A stretch of 64,000 nt of DNA from Thermoplasmata archaeon (lineage in GTDB: Archaea > Thermoplasmatota > Thermoplasmata > Thermoplasmatales > GCA-001856825): positions 1 to 64,000 of the forward strand of contig JAJZYX010000003.1 of NCBI GenBank assembly GCA_021797855.1, written 5' to 3'. A program made the position numbers and the translations under genes. Positions 44,762 to 54,021 of this stretch are shown piece by piece. The first letter of the stretch is position 1; each line of letters starts with the position of its first letter. The notes under the pieces were generated by a model. It was given only the letters and a program-made list of their open reading frames with translations, was not told where the DNA came from and made no database searches.

Positions 44762-45962
44762 CCAGGAACTCCCCAGAAGGGGATGATATAGCCTCCCCCT
44801 CCTGAACTATCAAGTTTCCACGGAGGAATACCAGGTCAGGAAAAATACCCTCAAAGTCTCCGAATGGTGTCCACCCGCACTTAGAATGCAACCTTTCCTC
44901 CCTTATTCGAACCGGCTTCTTCAGGTCAACTGATATGAAATCTGCATCGAACCCTTCCGCGATATATCCCTTGTTTATCCGGCATATCTGTGCAGGCCTT
45001 TCCATCAGTGCGGAAACCGCCTTTCCCATAGAGATGAAACCCTTCGTTTGCAGCCATAGAACGAGGGGAACCCTCGTTTCAACCCCAGGAATTCCAGAAG
45101 GTGCTTCCTTGAATGACTCCTTTTCCTTGCGCTTGTGAGGTGCATGGTCTGAAGAAATCACGTCTATCAGCTTCGAATTGAGGTTATTAAGCAGCTCTTC
45201 CTGCACACTCTTCTTCCTCAGCGGAGGGTTTACTTTGCCAAACGGTCCAATCGGCACCGAATTGTTGAGAAGAATGTGGTGAGGGGTTACCTCGGTAGTA
45301 AAACCAAGAGATTTGGCAAGTTCTAATGACCGAAGCGAGGTCACGTGGGCAATGTGAATTTTTGTCAATCTGTATCTGAAAATGTGCTGAATTGCGTCAA
45401 TTTCGCATTCTAGAGGCCTCGCCATATCGTGGGATATAAGGCTGTCACTCTCCCTGAAGTTGAGGTCTAAGCATTCCTGCAGTTCCGCGTGAACTACTTT
45501 CACTTTGTCCTGCCATTTACACCTCTCCAAATCAGTAAGAAGACCGCCGGTGGATTTCCCTAGAAATATCTTCTCACCTATTGCGTTCCTGACCACGGCT
45601 GAGGAGGCGGCTTGGTAAAGGGCGAAGTCTGCGTAAGATTTATTCCTTACTGCGGAAAGCTTCGAACTGAACGCCTCGGGGGTGTCTACTGGAACCTTGT
45701 TGTTAGGCATATCACAGACTGTGGTAGTTCCTCCTAGGATTGAGGAGAGTGAACCAGTTCCGAAATCCTCCTTATCCGTCTCTCCCGGGTCTCGGAAATG
45801 GACATGCATGTCTACCCCTCCGGGCAGGATGTACCCCGGAAGACTCTTTACTTCCATACCGGGGGCTTCCGCCTTCACTCCCTTTATCACGCCATCGTCT
45901 ACTATTACGTACCTCTCCTTAAACTCCCCCGCAATGTAGAATTTTCCGTGGAAAGCTTCCAT
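44745..45962 (-). CDS. pyrC: Dihydroorotase, class I
   Basis: A 405-residue zinc amidohydrolase of pyrimidine synthesis. Metal site: GGVDMHVHFRDPG (His-x-His), 'HAELQE' and 'HIAHVTSLRS', and the catalytic Asp in 'VISSDHAPH'. It shows 'TVCDMPNNKVPVDT' in the substrate loop. Start ATG 45962 overlaps the AMMECR1 stop by 1 nt (TAATG). No other pyr genes are adjacent. Confidence 0.95.
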   Translation of the reverse strand: MEAFHGKFYIAGEFKERYVIVDDGVIKGVKAEAPGMEVKSLPGYILPGGVDMHVHFRDPGETDKEDFGTGSLSSILGGTTTVCDMPNNKVPVDTPEAFSSKLSAVRNKSYADFALYQAASSAVVRNAIGEKIFLGKSTGGLLTDLERCKWQDKVKVVHAELQECLDLNFRESDSLISHDMARPLECEIDAIQHIFRYRLTKIHIAHVTSLRSLELAKSLGFTTEVTPHHILLNNSVPIGPFGKVNPPLRKKSVQEELLNNLNSKLIDVISSDHAPHKRKEKESFKEAPSGIPGVETRVPLVLWLQTKGFISMGKAVSALMERPAQICRINKGYIAEGFDADFISVDLKKPVRIREERLHSKCGWTPFGDFEGIFPDLVFLRGNLIVQEGEAISSPSGEFLDAEVK

Positions 45963-46582
45963 TATCCTTTCCCCGGTTTCAGGATCTTTCTGAAGACCGG
46001 ACCCCGGGGCTCAACCTCACCGAACACTTCTGCTGTGAAGGTATAAATTGATGTCTCATGATCCTTCCAGCACTCTGGTTCCATTCCGGCCTTCCAGCAG
46101 ACTGCATTGAGGAACGACTTCTCGTCCATTTTCTCATCCACCGCAACCTGGGGGAGCAGCAGGCCTGAATAGGAACCTCTTTCTGCGATCAGACCGTCCC
46201 TCCCTACCTCTATCATCGACGGAAGTTCCTTCCTGTTCTTCACCTCAAGAACAGCCGGTTTGCTGAGCAGCGAAACCTCTACTATAATTTCATCCATCTC
46301 ATCCTTAGTCACGGGTGGGAACCTTGGGTCGTTCACAGCCGCTGCAATCGCACTTTTGATTACTGCCTCTCCAAGTGGGTATATCGGTTCTGGGAACCCA
46401 ATACAACCTCTGAGTTCTCCAGAGGTCTTTGTGAGGGTCGTGAACACCCCCCTCTTCTCGACAAACTTGCCTCCATAACTGTTCTTTATGATCAGCTTAA
46501 TGTCTATGTATTCTTCAATGGCCCTTCTGGCCATCTTCGTAGCTATCTCGCCATCCTCATCCGTATATTCCTGCCCCATCAT
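45962..46582 (-). CDS. AMMECR1-domain protein
   Basis: About 206 residues with the hallmark LRGCIGF (about residues 55-61) and 'AAVNDPRFPPVTKDEMDEIIVEVSLL', covering the whole AMMECR1 domain. Function of the family is unknown. ATG 46582 overlaps the queE stop by 4 nt; upstream codons in the frame lie within queE. Placement between queE and pyrC in a coupled group is notable. Confidence 0.9.
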   Translation of the reverse strand: MMGQEYTDEDGEIATKMARRAIEEYIDIKLIIKNSYGGKFVEKRGVFTTLTKTSGELRGCIGFPEPIYPLGEAVIKSAIAAAVNDPRFPPVTKDEMDEIIVEVSLLSKPAVLEVKNRKELPSMIEVGRDGLIAERGSYSGLLLPQVAVDEKMDEKSFLNAVCWKAGMEPECWKDHETSIYTFTAEVFGEVEPRGPVFRKILKPGKG

Positions 46583-47211
46583 ACTCCCCGCTTGTCCCCC
46601 CATATTATTTTGTGCAACTGTGGCAGTACTCTGATATTCAATCTTTCTTTTAATACTTTTTCAGTAAGCTCCTTGAGATTTTTCCCGCCTTCTGGCTGAA
46701 AAATCACTTCCCCGTCAAAGGGATATTTTTCTATTACAGTCTTGGAGAATGAATAGTCTTTATCGTCGGAAATCACGAACTTCAGATAGTCCTTTGCGGC
46801 TAACAGTTCGATGTTTTGATACAGGTTGTGCTCCACCATATTTGATGAAGGTGTTTTAATGTCCATCGCTATTATCATGTTTTCATCTGTCGGCACGTTT
46901 TCGACAGATATAGAGCCACTTGTTTCCAAGATTATTTTGTATTCCTTGTCCAGCAGCTTGTACATGAGCGAATAAACTTCATCCTGAAGAAGAGGTTCAC
47001 CTCCAGTTATGCAGACGAATTTCGTCTTATACTTGGCTGCTTCCTCGACAAGACTCTCAACTGTTCTCTTCTCCCCTCCTGAATAAGAGTACTTAGTGTC
47101 GCACCACGTACACCTAAGGTTGCAACCAGACAGTCTTATGAAGAATGTCGGTACACCTATAAAAGGACCCTCTCCCTCGATTGAATAGAAGGTTTCGATT
47201 ACCGTCAGCAT
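46579..47211 (-). CDS. queE: 7-carboxy-7-deazaguanine synthase
   Basis: A 210-residue radical-SAM enzyme on the path to archaeosine in tRNA. It shows 'FYSIEGEGPFIGVPTFF', the cluster motif CNLRCTWC (within SGCNLRCTWCDTKY), 'ITGGEPLLQ' and 'DIKTPSS'. I chose ATG 47211 since the conserved ET-x-EGEG start follows directly, gaggag lies just before it and a TATA-like region (gataaagtttta) is about 30 bp upstream; the longer frame to 47334 runs into the regulator gene. No queC or queD in the window. Confidence 0.93.
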   Translation of the reverse strand: MLTVIETFYSIEGEGPFIGVPTFFIRLSGCNLRCTWCDTKYSYSGGEKRTVESLVEEAAKYKTKFVCITGGEPLLQDEVYSLMYKLLDKEYKIILETSGSISVENVPTDENMIIAMDIKTPSSNMVEHNLYQNIELLAAKDYLKFVISDDKDYSFSKTVIEKYPFDGEVIFQPEGGKNLKELTEKVLKERLNIRVLPQLHKIIWGDKRGV

Positions 47212-47300
47212 CTTCTCCTCGATATAACTTGACGGCAATAAAACTTTATCAATCAAATTGGGTGGAGGTTGTCGATATCGGGTATGTGTGGGAAGGGACT

Positions 47301-47924
47301 TCAAGTCACAGACTTTGATAGCGTGATTTCGCAATCGTACTTGTCCTTCGACACAGTGTCCTTCTTTATGACCTTGTAGGAAGGGAGCATTGATTCTATC
47401 AGGGCATCTTCGAATGTTCCGCAGAATTCGTTATTTGTTTCCAGTGCCAGGGAGTAGTATATGCAGTTGTTTCTTTTTATAACTATATTCCCGTCCTTCT
47501 CGATCGCTGTCGCCATACACCCGAGGTTGTTGTAAAACGTCAGCAAGTCGTTTATGTCCTTAGCCTTATCCCCATCCGCTCTCACTATCCTTTCTCCAGC
47601 CCTCTTCAGGAAATTTCGAACCCACAGTGATCCGTTTTCTGTTGTGAGCTCGTCTAGAAGAATCTTTAGCAGAAGGTCGTACTTCTTAGGAAAAAGTTTC
47701 ATTCCTTCGGCAGAAATCCTGTAAATTTTCTTCGGCCTCCCGACTTTTGTCTTGACGAATTCAGAATACACGTAGCCCATCCCTTCCAGGGCACTCAGAT
47801 GCTCTCTCACCGCATTGCTCTGGATGCCGAGCCTCTCTGAAAGTTCATATACCACTCTGGGCTTATTAAGCAATTCTTCGAGGATTCGCCTCTTGCTAGT
47901 TCCCAGAGTAGCTATCTCTTCCAT
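47301..47924 (-). CDS. SufR-like winged-helix regulator with conserved cysteines
   Basis: A 207-residue protein. The N-terminus is a winged helix ('SKRRILEELLNKPRVVYEL', 'GIQSNAVREHLSALEGMGYV', 'GRPKKIYRIS'). The C-terminal part has four Cys: one in NLGCMA, then x17, one in NNCIYY, then x13, one in EFCGTFEDALIESML, and one near the end (YDCEI). Cyanobacterial SufR also binds an Fe-S cluster with a C-x13-C spacing and represses suf. The gene is divergent from sufCBDSU with 91 bp between starts, supporting the role. TATA-like box (attaaatac) about 25-33 bp before ATG 47924. Confidence 0.8.
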   Translation of the reverse strand: MEEIATLGTSKRRILEELLNKPRVVYELSERLGIQSNAVREHLSALEGMGYVYSEFVKTKVGRPKKIYRISAEGMKLFPKKYDLLLKILLDELTTENGSLWVRNFLKRAGERIVRADGDKAKDINDLLTFYNNLGCMATAIEKDGNIVIKRNNCIYYSLALETNNEFCGTFEDALIESMLPSYKVIKKDTVSKDKYDCEITLSKSVT

Positions 47925-48000
47925 ACAGTACAGAGAATCAGACGGGCGTATTTAATTTTTATCACTTTAGACAGGAAAAAATGTTTAAATAGCACAGTAC
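47925..48000. promoter_or_regulatory. Divergent sufR-like/suf promoter region with repeated acagtac
   Basis: Both TATA-like boxes are here: minus-strand attaaatac (about 47949-47957) and plus-strand atgtttaaat (47981-47990). The heptamer acagtac occurs at 47925-47931, at the start of the regulator gene, and at 47994-48000, between the plus TATA box and the sufC start. ccatac is next to each copy. These are candidate operator half-sites. Confidence 0.45.
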
Positions 48001-48015
48001 CATACAAAAATTACA

Positions 48016-48783
48016 ATGGATTCAAACGTTCTATCAATAAAGAATCTAAGGGTATCTGTGGGGGATAAGGAGATACTGAAAGGGGTGACTATCACTGTCA
48101 AGTCCGGTGAAATTCATGCACTAATGGGACCGAATGGTACAGGAAAGAGCACACTGGCACATACCATAATCGGGTCACTAAGATACAAGGTCAACAGCGG
48201 GGAAATAATGATAAATGACATCAACCTTAAAGATCTCCAGGTTTACGAGCGGGCCCGGGCCGGCCTCTTTGTCGCTTTTCAGGAGCCCGTTTCCGTCCAG
48301 GGGCTCAGGTTCATCAACTACCTGAGAACAGCTTATACGTCCCTCCATCCAGAAGAGAGGTTGGAATACAAGAAGTTCGTTGAGGAAGTGAAGGAGCTCC
48401 TTGCATATTTTGGACTCGACAGTTCCTTCATTGACAGGGGACTGAACGATGGCCTTTCTGGAGGAGAGAAGAAAAGGATGGAAGCCCTGCAAATGCTGAT
48501 ACTTAAGCCGAAATTCATAATTCTAGATGAGATAGATTCCGGCCTTGACATAGACGCACTCAAGGTCGTGTCTAAGGCCATAGGCAGAGCAAAAGAGAAC
48601 GGAGCCGGAATAATAATCATAACACACTATCAGAGAATTCTGGACTACATAAAGCCGGATTACGTTCATGTGCTCATTAACGGAAGGATCGCCGAAAGCG
48701 GGTCAGGTGACCTGGCTAAGCTGATTGAGGAGAGGGGCTACGAATATTATAGAGGAGGAGAAATAGATGCAAAAGTGGAATGA
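48016..48783 (+). CDS. sufC: Fe-S cluster assembly ATPase SufC
   Basis: A 255-residue ABC-type ATPase of the SUF scaffold complex SufBC2D. Walker A GPNGTGKSTLAH, signature LSGGEKKRMEALQ, Walker B FIILDEIDSGLD (the SufC form with Ile after Glu), switch His in IITHYQR. ATG 48016 follows the TATA-like box by about 30 bp. First gene of sufCBDSU. Confidence 0.95.
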   Translation: MDSNVLSIKNLRVSVGDKEILKGVTITVKSGEIHALMGPNGTGKSTLAHTIIGSLRYKVNSGEIMINDINLKDLQVYERARAGLFVAFQEPVSVQGLRFINYLRTAYTSLHPEERLEYKKFVEEVKELLAYFGLDSSFIDRGLNDGLSGGEKKRMEALQMLILKPKFIILDEIDSGLDIDALKVVSKAIGRAKENGAGIIIITHYQRILDYIKPDYVHVLINGRIAESGSGDLAKLIEERGYEYYRGGEIDAKVE

Positions 48784-50191
48784 AAACGAAGTTGAAGAAG
48801 TGAAGAAGCTGAACGAAATCAAGTACGATTTCGTGACAAACGTAAAGCCTGCTTACCAAGTGCAGAAGGGTATTAGCAGAAGTGTCATCGAGGAGATGTC
48901 AAGGGAGAAAAAGGAACCTGACTGGATGAGAAATATTAGACTCAAGGCCCTTGAGATTTTTCTCTCGAAACCCGTCCCAACCTGGGGACCGGACCTGTCG
49001 GAACTAAATTTCGACGAGATCACTTACTACATCAAACCTGAGGACAGGAAGGCAAACAACTGGGAGGATGTCCCAAAGGAGATAAAGGATACCTTTGACA
49101 AGCTGGGTGTTCCCGAGATGGAAAAGAAGTACCTTGCAGGTTCGGTCGCTCAGCTTCAGTCAGAAGGGGTGTACTCCAGACTCAAGAAACAGTGGGAAGA
49201 CAAGGGAGTCATCTTCATGGACATGGACAGCGCCCTGCAAAAGTACCCGGATATTGTGAGGGAACATTTCGGCAAGGTCGTTCCTCCATCAGACAACAAG
49301 TTCGCTGCACTGAATACGGCAGCGTGGTCTGGCGGTTCGTTCCTCTACATACCGAGGGGGGTCAGTCTGGATCTCCCTGTGCAGGCTTACTTCAGGATGA
49401 ACGGCGCCTTGGAAGGGCAGTTCGAAAGAACGATGATCATTGCGGAACCTGGAGCATCTGTGCATTACATTGAAGGGTGCACTGCACCAACATACAGCCA
49501 GTACTCGCTTCACGCCGCGATAGTAGAAGTATACGTAAAGGAGGGAAGCAAGGTAAGATACACCTCTGTCCAGAACTGGTCGGACAACATCATTAACGGA
49601 CCTACCAAGAGGGCATGGGTGGAGAAAAACGGAAGGATGGAATGGGTGCAGGGTTCCCTTGGATCAAAGATAACGATGACCTATCCCTCATCGATACTCA
49701 GAGGGGAGTATGCAAGCACCTCAAACCTGAACGTAGCCTTAGGAATCGGACCCGTATGGAAGGATAACGGGGCCAAGGTTATACACGCCGCACCTAACAC
49801 AAGCTCTAAGGTCGTCGCAAAGAGCATTTCTGGAAAGGGAGGTATGTCAGTTTACAGAGGTCAGCTGAGGATAAATCCAGGAGCGTATAACTCGAAGGCA
49901 TCTGTGCAGTGTGATGCCCTCATTCTCGATGATATATCGAAAAGCAATACGTACCCACACAACGAGATACTTGAAGAGAGCGCATCATTCTCTCATGAGG
50001 CCTCGGTTGGAAAGATATCGGAGGAACAGGTAGATTATCTCATGAGCAGGGGAATAAGGGAAGAGGATGCCAGGTCCCTGATTGTTCTTGGATTCCTGGA
50101 TGATGTCCTCAAGGAGATCCCTCTAGAGTATTCCATAGAGTTCAACAAGCTTGTAAAGCTGGAAATGAACAAGTACGGTGCTGTAGGGTGA
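48767..50191 (+). CDS. sufB: Fe-S cluster assembly protein SufB
   Basis: A 474-residue protein of the SufBC2D scaffold. Landmarks are the N-terminal 'KPEDRKANNWEDVPKEIKDTF', 'SGGSFLYIPRGV', 'EPGASVHYIEGCTAPTYS' and the C-terminal 'HEASVGKISEEQVDYLMSRG' with 'ARSLIVLGF'. The full length fits SufB. It overlaps sufC by 17 nt and sufD by 4 nt (GTGA). Confidence 0.95.
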   Translation: MQKWNENEVEEVKKLNEIKYDFVTNVKPAYQVQKGISRSVIEEMSREKKEPDWMRNIRLKALEIFLSKPVPTWGPDLSELNFDEITYYIKPEDRKANNWEDVPKEIKDTFDKLGVPEMEKKYLAGSVAQLQSEGVYSRLKKQWEDKGVIFMDMDSALQKYPDIVREHFGKVVPPSDNKFAALNTAAWSGGSFLYIPRGVSLDLPVQAYFRMNGALEGQFERTMIIAEPGASVHYIEGCTAPTYSQYSLHAAIVEVYVKEGSKVRYTSVQNWSDNIINGPTKRAWVEKNGRMEWVQGSLGSKITMTYPSSILRGEYASTSNLNVALGIGPVWKDNGAKVIHAAPNTSSKVVAKSISGKGGMSVYRGQLRINPGAYNSKASVQCDALILDDISKSNTYPHNEILEESASFSHEASVGKISEEQVDYLMSRGIREEDARSLIVLGFLDDVLKEIPLEYSIEFNKLVKLEMNKYGAVG

Positions 50192-51345
50192 ATCTTGAAG
50201 AGTTAGTTGAAAATAAGAGAAGAACGGCAGATTCCATGCCGGTCCAGGGAGAGCACGATTCTCCGTCCGTGAAGAGTTACACGTCCATCAAAGAAAATGA
50301 TCTGCTTCCCCTTTTGAGGTCACAGAGGAATGGCTGCGCGGGCATGCAGAGGAACATAACGACCCACAACGGGTCCCCCTGCAGGCTCTTCGGTGGTGGA
50401 AACGTTAAGTTCATCTCAGTGGAGGAGGCGGTATCTCAGGGTTTGATGAAGCCAGAAGACCTTTTCAATGAGAACTATGATAAGCTAAGTGCAATAAACC
50501 AGGGATACTTCAACGATGGTTTCTACCTGGGATTCCCCGCTAACTACCAGGGGGACAAGATGATAAACATCCTCCACACGGGTGACAGGAATTTCAATGT
50601 CAGAAACCTGTATTCCATCGGGAGCAATTCTTCAGCCAAGATACTTGAAAATTTTATAGTGACTGGCAACTCGTCAGTATCGCAGGGAACAGTAATCAAG
50701 GTTGGCGAAAATTCTTCCCTCGACTATTTCCTTCTCGAAGACGAGGAGAACACAGAACTGAGTTACCTGGAGAGGACAATCGTGCTGGAAAGGTACTCTA
50801 GCCTGAGAATCCATCACCTCTCTCTACCTGGAAAGAAGAGCATATCAAGATTCCGAATCGTACAGTCAGGAGAACACGTGGAATCGAAGTACTACGGAGC
50901 CGCGCTTGGAAAGCGGGATGAGCATCTCGACCTGGAGGTTTATACGGACCACAGGAATGTTTACGGGAAAAACGACACGACATTCAAGGGGATACTTGGA
51001 GGCAAGTCGTCTCTCATCTTCAGAGGGTTCATAAAAATAGGCGAAACTGCCCTCAACGTAGAATCGTTCCTTATGGCAAATCTGCTTCTTCTAACAAAGG
51101 AGGCAGTAGGTAATGCCCTGCCAGTCCTGGAGATATACAACGGAGAAGTAAAAGCAAAACACGGGGAATCCGTCTCAAACATTTCGGAAGAGCAGCTCAT
51201 ATACCTGATGAGCAGGGGCCTTGACCTCAGAGAAGCCAAAAAGGCCGTCATAGAAGGCTTTATAAGTCCTATTGTCTATCCTCTTCCTGAAGATATTTCT
51301 AGGAAATATCTTCAAATTGTGGAAGAAGTGATAGGCGATGATTAG
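50188..51345 (+). CDS. sufD: Fe-S cluster assembly protein SufD
   Basis: A 385-residue SufB paralogue. The beta-helix core and the C-terminal 'SVSNISEEQLIYLMSRGLD' with 'AKKAVIEGF' mark the family; 'GAALGKRDEHLDLEVYTDH' and 'SSLIFRGFIKIG' are SufD-like. The start is GTG 50188, overlapping the sufB stop. It overlaps sufS by 8 nt. Confidence 0.93.
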   Translation: MNLEELVENKRRTADSMPVQGEHDSPSVKSYTSIKENDLLPLLRSQRNGCAGMQRNITTHNGSPCRLFGGGNVKFISVEEAVSQGLMKPEDLFNENYDKLSAINQGYFNDGFYLGFPANYQGDKMINILHTGDRNFNVRNLYSIGSNSSAKILENFIVTGNSSVSQGTVIKVGENSSLDYFLLEDEENTELSYLERTIVLERYSSLRIHHLSLPGKKSISRFRIVQSGEHVESKYYGAALGKRDEHLDLEVYTDHRNVYGKNDTTFKGILGGKSSLIFRGFIKIGETALNVESFLMANLLLLTKEAVGNALPVLEIYNGEVKAKHGESVSNISEEQLIYLMSRGLDLREAKKAVIEGFISPIVYPLPEDISRKYLQIVEEVIGDD

Positions 51346-52600
51346 TGCTCATGGGAGAAAGAAGGATTTCCCCATCTTCAGGAAAAAAATTGACGGGAAG
51401 GATATAGTTTACCTTGATTCCACTGCTACGACCCAGAAACCAAAGAAAGTTATAGATGCAATCGTCGCCTACTACGAAGGCGCAAATGCAAATGTCCACC
51501 GTTCTGTTTACAAGCTTGCGGACGAGGCCACGGAGCTCTATGAGGATTCCAGGGCAAACGTCGCAAACTTCATAGGGTCAAAGCAGAACGAGATCGTTTT
51601 CACGAGAAACACGACGGAAAGTCTCAATCTCCTTTCCTTCACCATTGGAGAGAGTCTGAGGAAAGGGGACAGGATACTCATAACATCCATGGAGCATCAC
51701 AGCAACATACTGCCGTGGATGCGGCTGGAGGAGAGAGGCGTGAGACTGGATTATGCAGGCTTTGACGACGAAGGACACCTAAATATCGAGGACCTCAAGT
51801 CTAAACTCGTTAAGGAAACGAAAATCGTGTCTATAACTCACCAATCAAACGTCCTTGGAACGATTAATCCCATAGAGGATATTGCTAAGATCGTGAAGGA
51901 GAACGGTTCAACATTCATTGTTGACGCAGCTCAATCCGTACCGCACATGCCTTTCAGGGTCAGGGAGGAATACGATTTCGTGGCCTTCTCTGGGCACAAG
52001 ATGCTAGGCCCCATGGGCATAGGCGTTCTCTATGGGAAGTACGACCTGCTTGATTCAATGCCCCCGTTCAACAGGGGAGGTGAGATGATAAAGGATGTGG
52101 ATTTTCATAAGGTAATCTTTGAGGATCCACCTGTAAAGTTCGAGGCAGGAACACCTAATGTGGAAGGGGCTGTTGGTCTCTCGGCAGCTATTGACTACCT
52201 GAAGGAGATTGGAATGGACGAGGTAAGGAGGCACGAAAAACGTCTCACTTCGATGACTCTCAAAGGTCTAGATGACCTCAAAAGCGTCAAATATTACGGT
52301 CCAAGAGACCCTGATCAGAGGGGTGGAGTGATAGCGTTCAACGTGAAGGATGTCTCAAACGTGAAAAGGAAACTGGAGGGGAGGAACATAAAGGTGGACC
52401 ATTTCTACCACTCCCACGACATCGCAACTTTTCTGGATGAAAGGAACGTGTATGTCAGATCCGGGCACCACTGTGCCGAACCGCTGATGCGAACGCTTGG
52501 ACTTTCTGGAACCGCAAGGGCATCTTACTACGTCTACAACGGAGAGGAGGACGTGGAAGCATTCATTCGATCCCTGGGTGAGATAGATGTACAACGATGA
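51338..52600 (+). CDS. sufS: Cysteine desulfurase SufS
   Basis: A 420-residue PLP enzyme of group II that supplies persulfide sulfur. It shows 'YLDSTATTQKPKKVIDAI', 'ANVHRSVYKLADEAT', the PLP lysine in 'FSGHKMLGPMGIGVLYG', and the catalytic Cys in 'RSGHHCAEPLM'. The product would be passed to the SufU-like protein encoded next, overlapping by 14 nt. Confidence 0.96.
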   Translation: MISAHGRKKDFPIFRKKIDGKDIVYLDSTATTQKPKKVIDAIVAYYEGANANVHRSVYKLADEATELYEDSRANVANFIGSKQNEIVFTRNTTESLNLLSFTIGESLRKGDRILITSMEHHSNILPWMRLEERGVRLDYAGFDDEGHLNIEDLKSKLVKETKIVSITHQSNVLGTINPIEDIAKIVKENGSTFIVDAAQSVPHMPFRVREEYDFVAFSGHKMLGPMGIGVLYGKYDLLDSMPPFNRGGEMIKDVDFHKVIFEDPPVKFEAGTPNVEGAVGLSAAIDYLKEIGMDEVRRHEKRLTSMTLKGLDDLKSVKYYGPRDPDQRGGVIAFNVKDVSNVKRKLEGRNIKVDHFYHSHDIATFLDERNVYVRSGHHCAEPLMRTLGLSGTARASYYVYNGEEDVEAFIRSLGEIDVQR

Positions 52601-52943
52601 GGTGATGGACAGGTACCAGAATCCGGTCAAGTACCGAAGGATGGAGAATTACAACATCAAGATAGACGAGGCATCCACCACCTGCGGAGACAAGATCATT
52701 CTCTATGTCAAGACTAATGGAGGGAAAATTGAAGATATGACGTGGCAGGGGGAAGGATGCATTCTTTCTATGGTCTCCACGGATCTCTTCTGCGAGAATT
52801 CCGTTGGCAGGGATATAGAGTCGGTGAAGGGAACAGATGACCTGAAATTCGTGGAAAGCTTCCCTGTTAAAATATCTCCGGGAAGGATCAACTGTGTCCT
52901 CCTCCCCCTGAGGGCCCTTAGAAGGGGTACAAAAGAAAAGTAG
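52587..52943 (+). CDS. sufU: SufU/IscU-like Fe-S scaffold or sulfur-transfer protein
   Basis: A 118-residue protein with the three conserved Cys: TTCGDK (with Asp two residues on), 'WQGEGCILSMVSTDL' and 'GRINCVLLPLRAL'. It has the 'DRYQNPVKYRRM' start. The family either holds nascent clusters (IscU) or carries zinc and takes sulfur from SufS (SufU). Position after sufS favours SufU. MeaB starts 26 bp later. Confidence 0.9.
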   Translation: MYNDEVMDRYQNPVKYRRMENYNIKIDEASTTCGDKIILYVKTNGGKIEDMTWQGEGCILSMVSTDLFCENSVGRDIESVKGTDDLKFVESFPVKISPGRINCVLLPLRALRRGTKEK

Positions 52944-52969
52944 TTTACCGTCAAAGGAATTTGCGGTCG

Positions 52970-53881
52970 ATGCTCAACCTATCCGACCTCATATCTTCTG
53001 CGAAGAGCGGGAACAGGCGTGATATTGGAAAACTCATAACCATGATTGAAAACAGGGATGACAATTACTCGGAACTGATGAATGTTATAAAAGGAAGAAG
53101 CGGTGACGCATTCGTTCTGGGAGTGACGGGGCCCCCTGGAGTAGGGAAGAGCTCCCTTATCTCCAGGCTAGCGTCTCAGTTTTCCGCGAGGGAAAAGCTT
53201 GCAATAATAATGATAGATGCCTCATCTCCATTCAGCGGGGGCTCTCTCCTTGGAAACAGGCTCAGGCTGAGCAACACCGACACTATATACGTCAGGAGCA
53301 TGGCTACGAGAGGATCTACCGGCGGATTGAACCTCGCCCTCGGAGACGCGATTGAGCTGCTATCGTACCTAGGGTTCACGATGGTGATTGTAGAATCGGT
53401 AGGGACTGGCCAGGATGAAACTGACATCCTCCATTATTCTGATAAGATACTCATGGTCCTTTCTCCTGGTTTGGGAGACCAAGTTCAGGCCATTAAGGCA
53501 GGCCAGATGGAGATAGGGGACTTCATCGTTCTGAACAAGTCTGATAAACCTGAATCCGTGATAGCAGAGAAGGAGTTGTTGGAAACATTGAGCATTCCGG
53601 ATTCATCCAAGAAGCATACGCTATTCAAGGTATCCGCTCTGACAGGAGAAGGCATTGACAGACTTGCAGAAGCCATAGATTCCTCAAGGAGCGCTGCCCG
53701 GAGCGCTCAGTCAGACATAAGCAGGGAGAAGGAGAGGATTAGGAGGGAAATATTGGCAATCCTGAAATTAAGGGATGAAGACCTGGAAAAATTCGCAAAG
53801 TACGTTCTGGAGGGAAGGATGGCTAGGCAGGAGGCTATCAACAAGATTATCAAGTTGATGGGGAACGAGACGCACGTTTGA
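52970..53881 (+). CDS. meaB: MeaB/ArgK-type GTPase
   Basis: A 303-residue G3E P-loop GTPase that loads and protects B12-dependent mutases such as methylmalonyl-CoA mutase. P-loop GVTGPPGVGKSSL, 'IIMIDASSPFSGGSLLGNRLRL', 'RSMATRGSTGGL', 'VIVESVGTGQDE' and the base-recognition NKSD. I chose ATG 52970 (TTG 52961 is possible). It follows sufU by 26 bp on the same strand. No mutase gene is in the window. It connects the suf region with the cobalamin genes at 29-40 kb. Confidence 0.92.
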   Translation: MLNLSDLISSAKSGNRRDIGKLITMIENRDDNYSELMNVIKGRSGDAFVLGVTGPPGVGKSSLISRLASQFSAREKLAIIMIDASSPFSGGSLLGNRLRLSNTDTIYVRSMATRGSTGGLNLALGDAIELLSYLGFTMVIVESVGTGQDETDILHYSDKILMVLSPGLGDQVQAIKAGQMEIGDFIVLNKSDKPESVIAEKELLETLSIPDSSKKHTLFKVSALTGEGIDRLAEAIDSSRSAARSAQSDISREKERIRREILAILKLRDEDLEKFAKYVLEGRMARQEAINKIIKLMGNETHV

Positions 53882-54021
53882 ATTTGGAAACCTCGCTACA
53901 AATATTCGCAATTGCGGTAAAGGCTTTTGCCCGCATTGAATAGACTGTGAATTTAGGCTACTGACATTCAGAAACTATTTGTAATCGTACACCGATATAC
54001 TCTGGCAAGGGTGAATTTATA

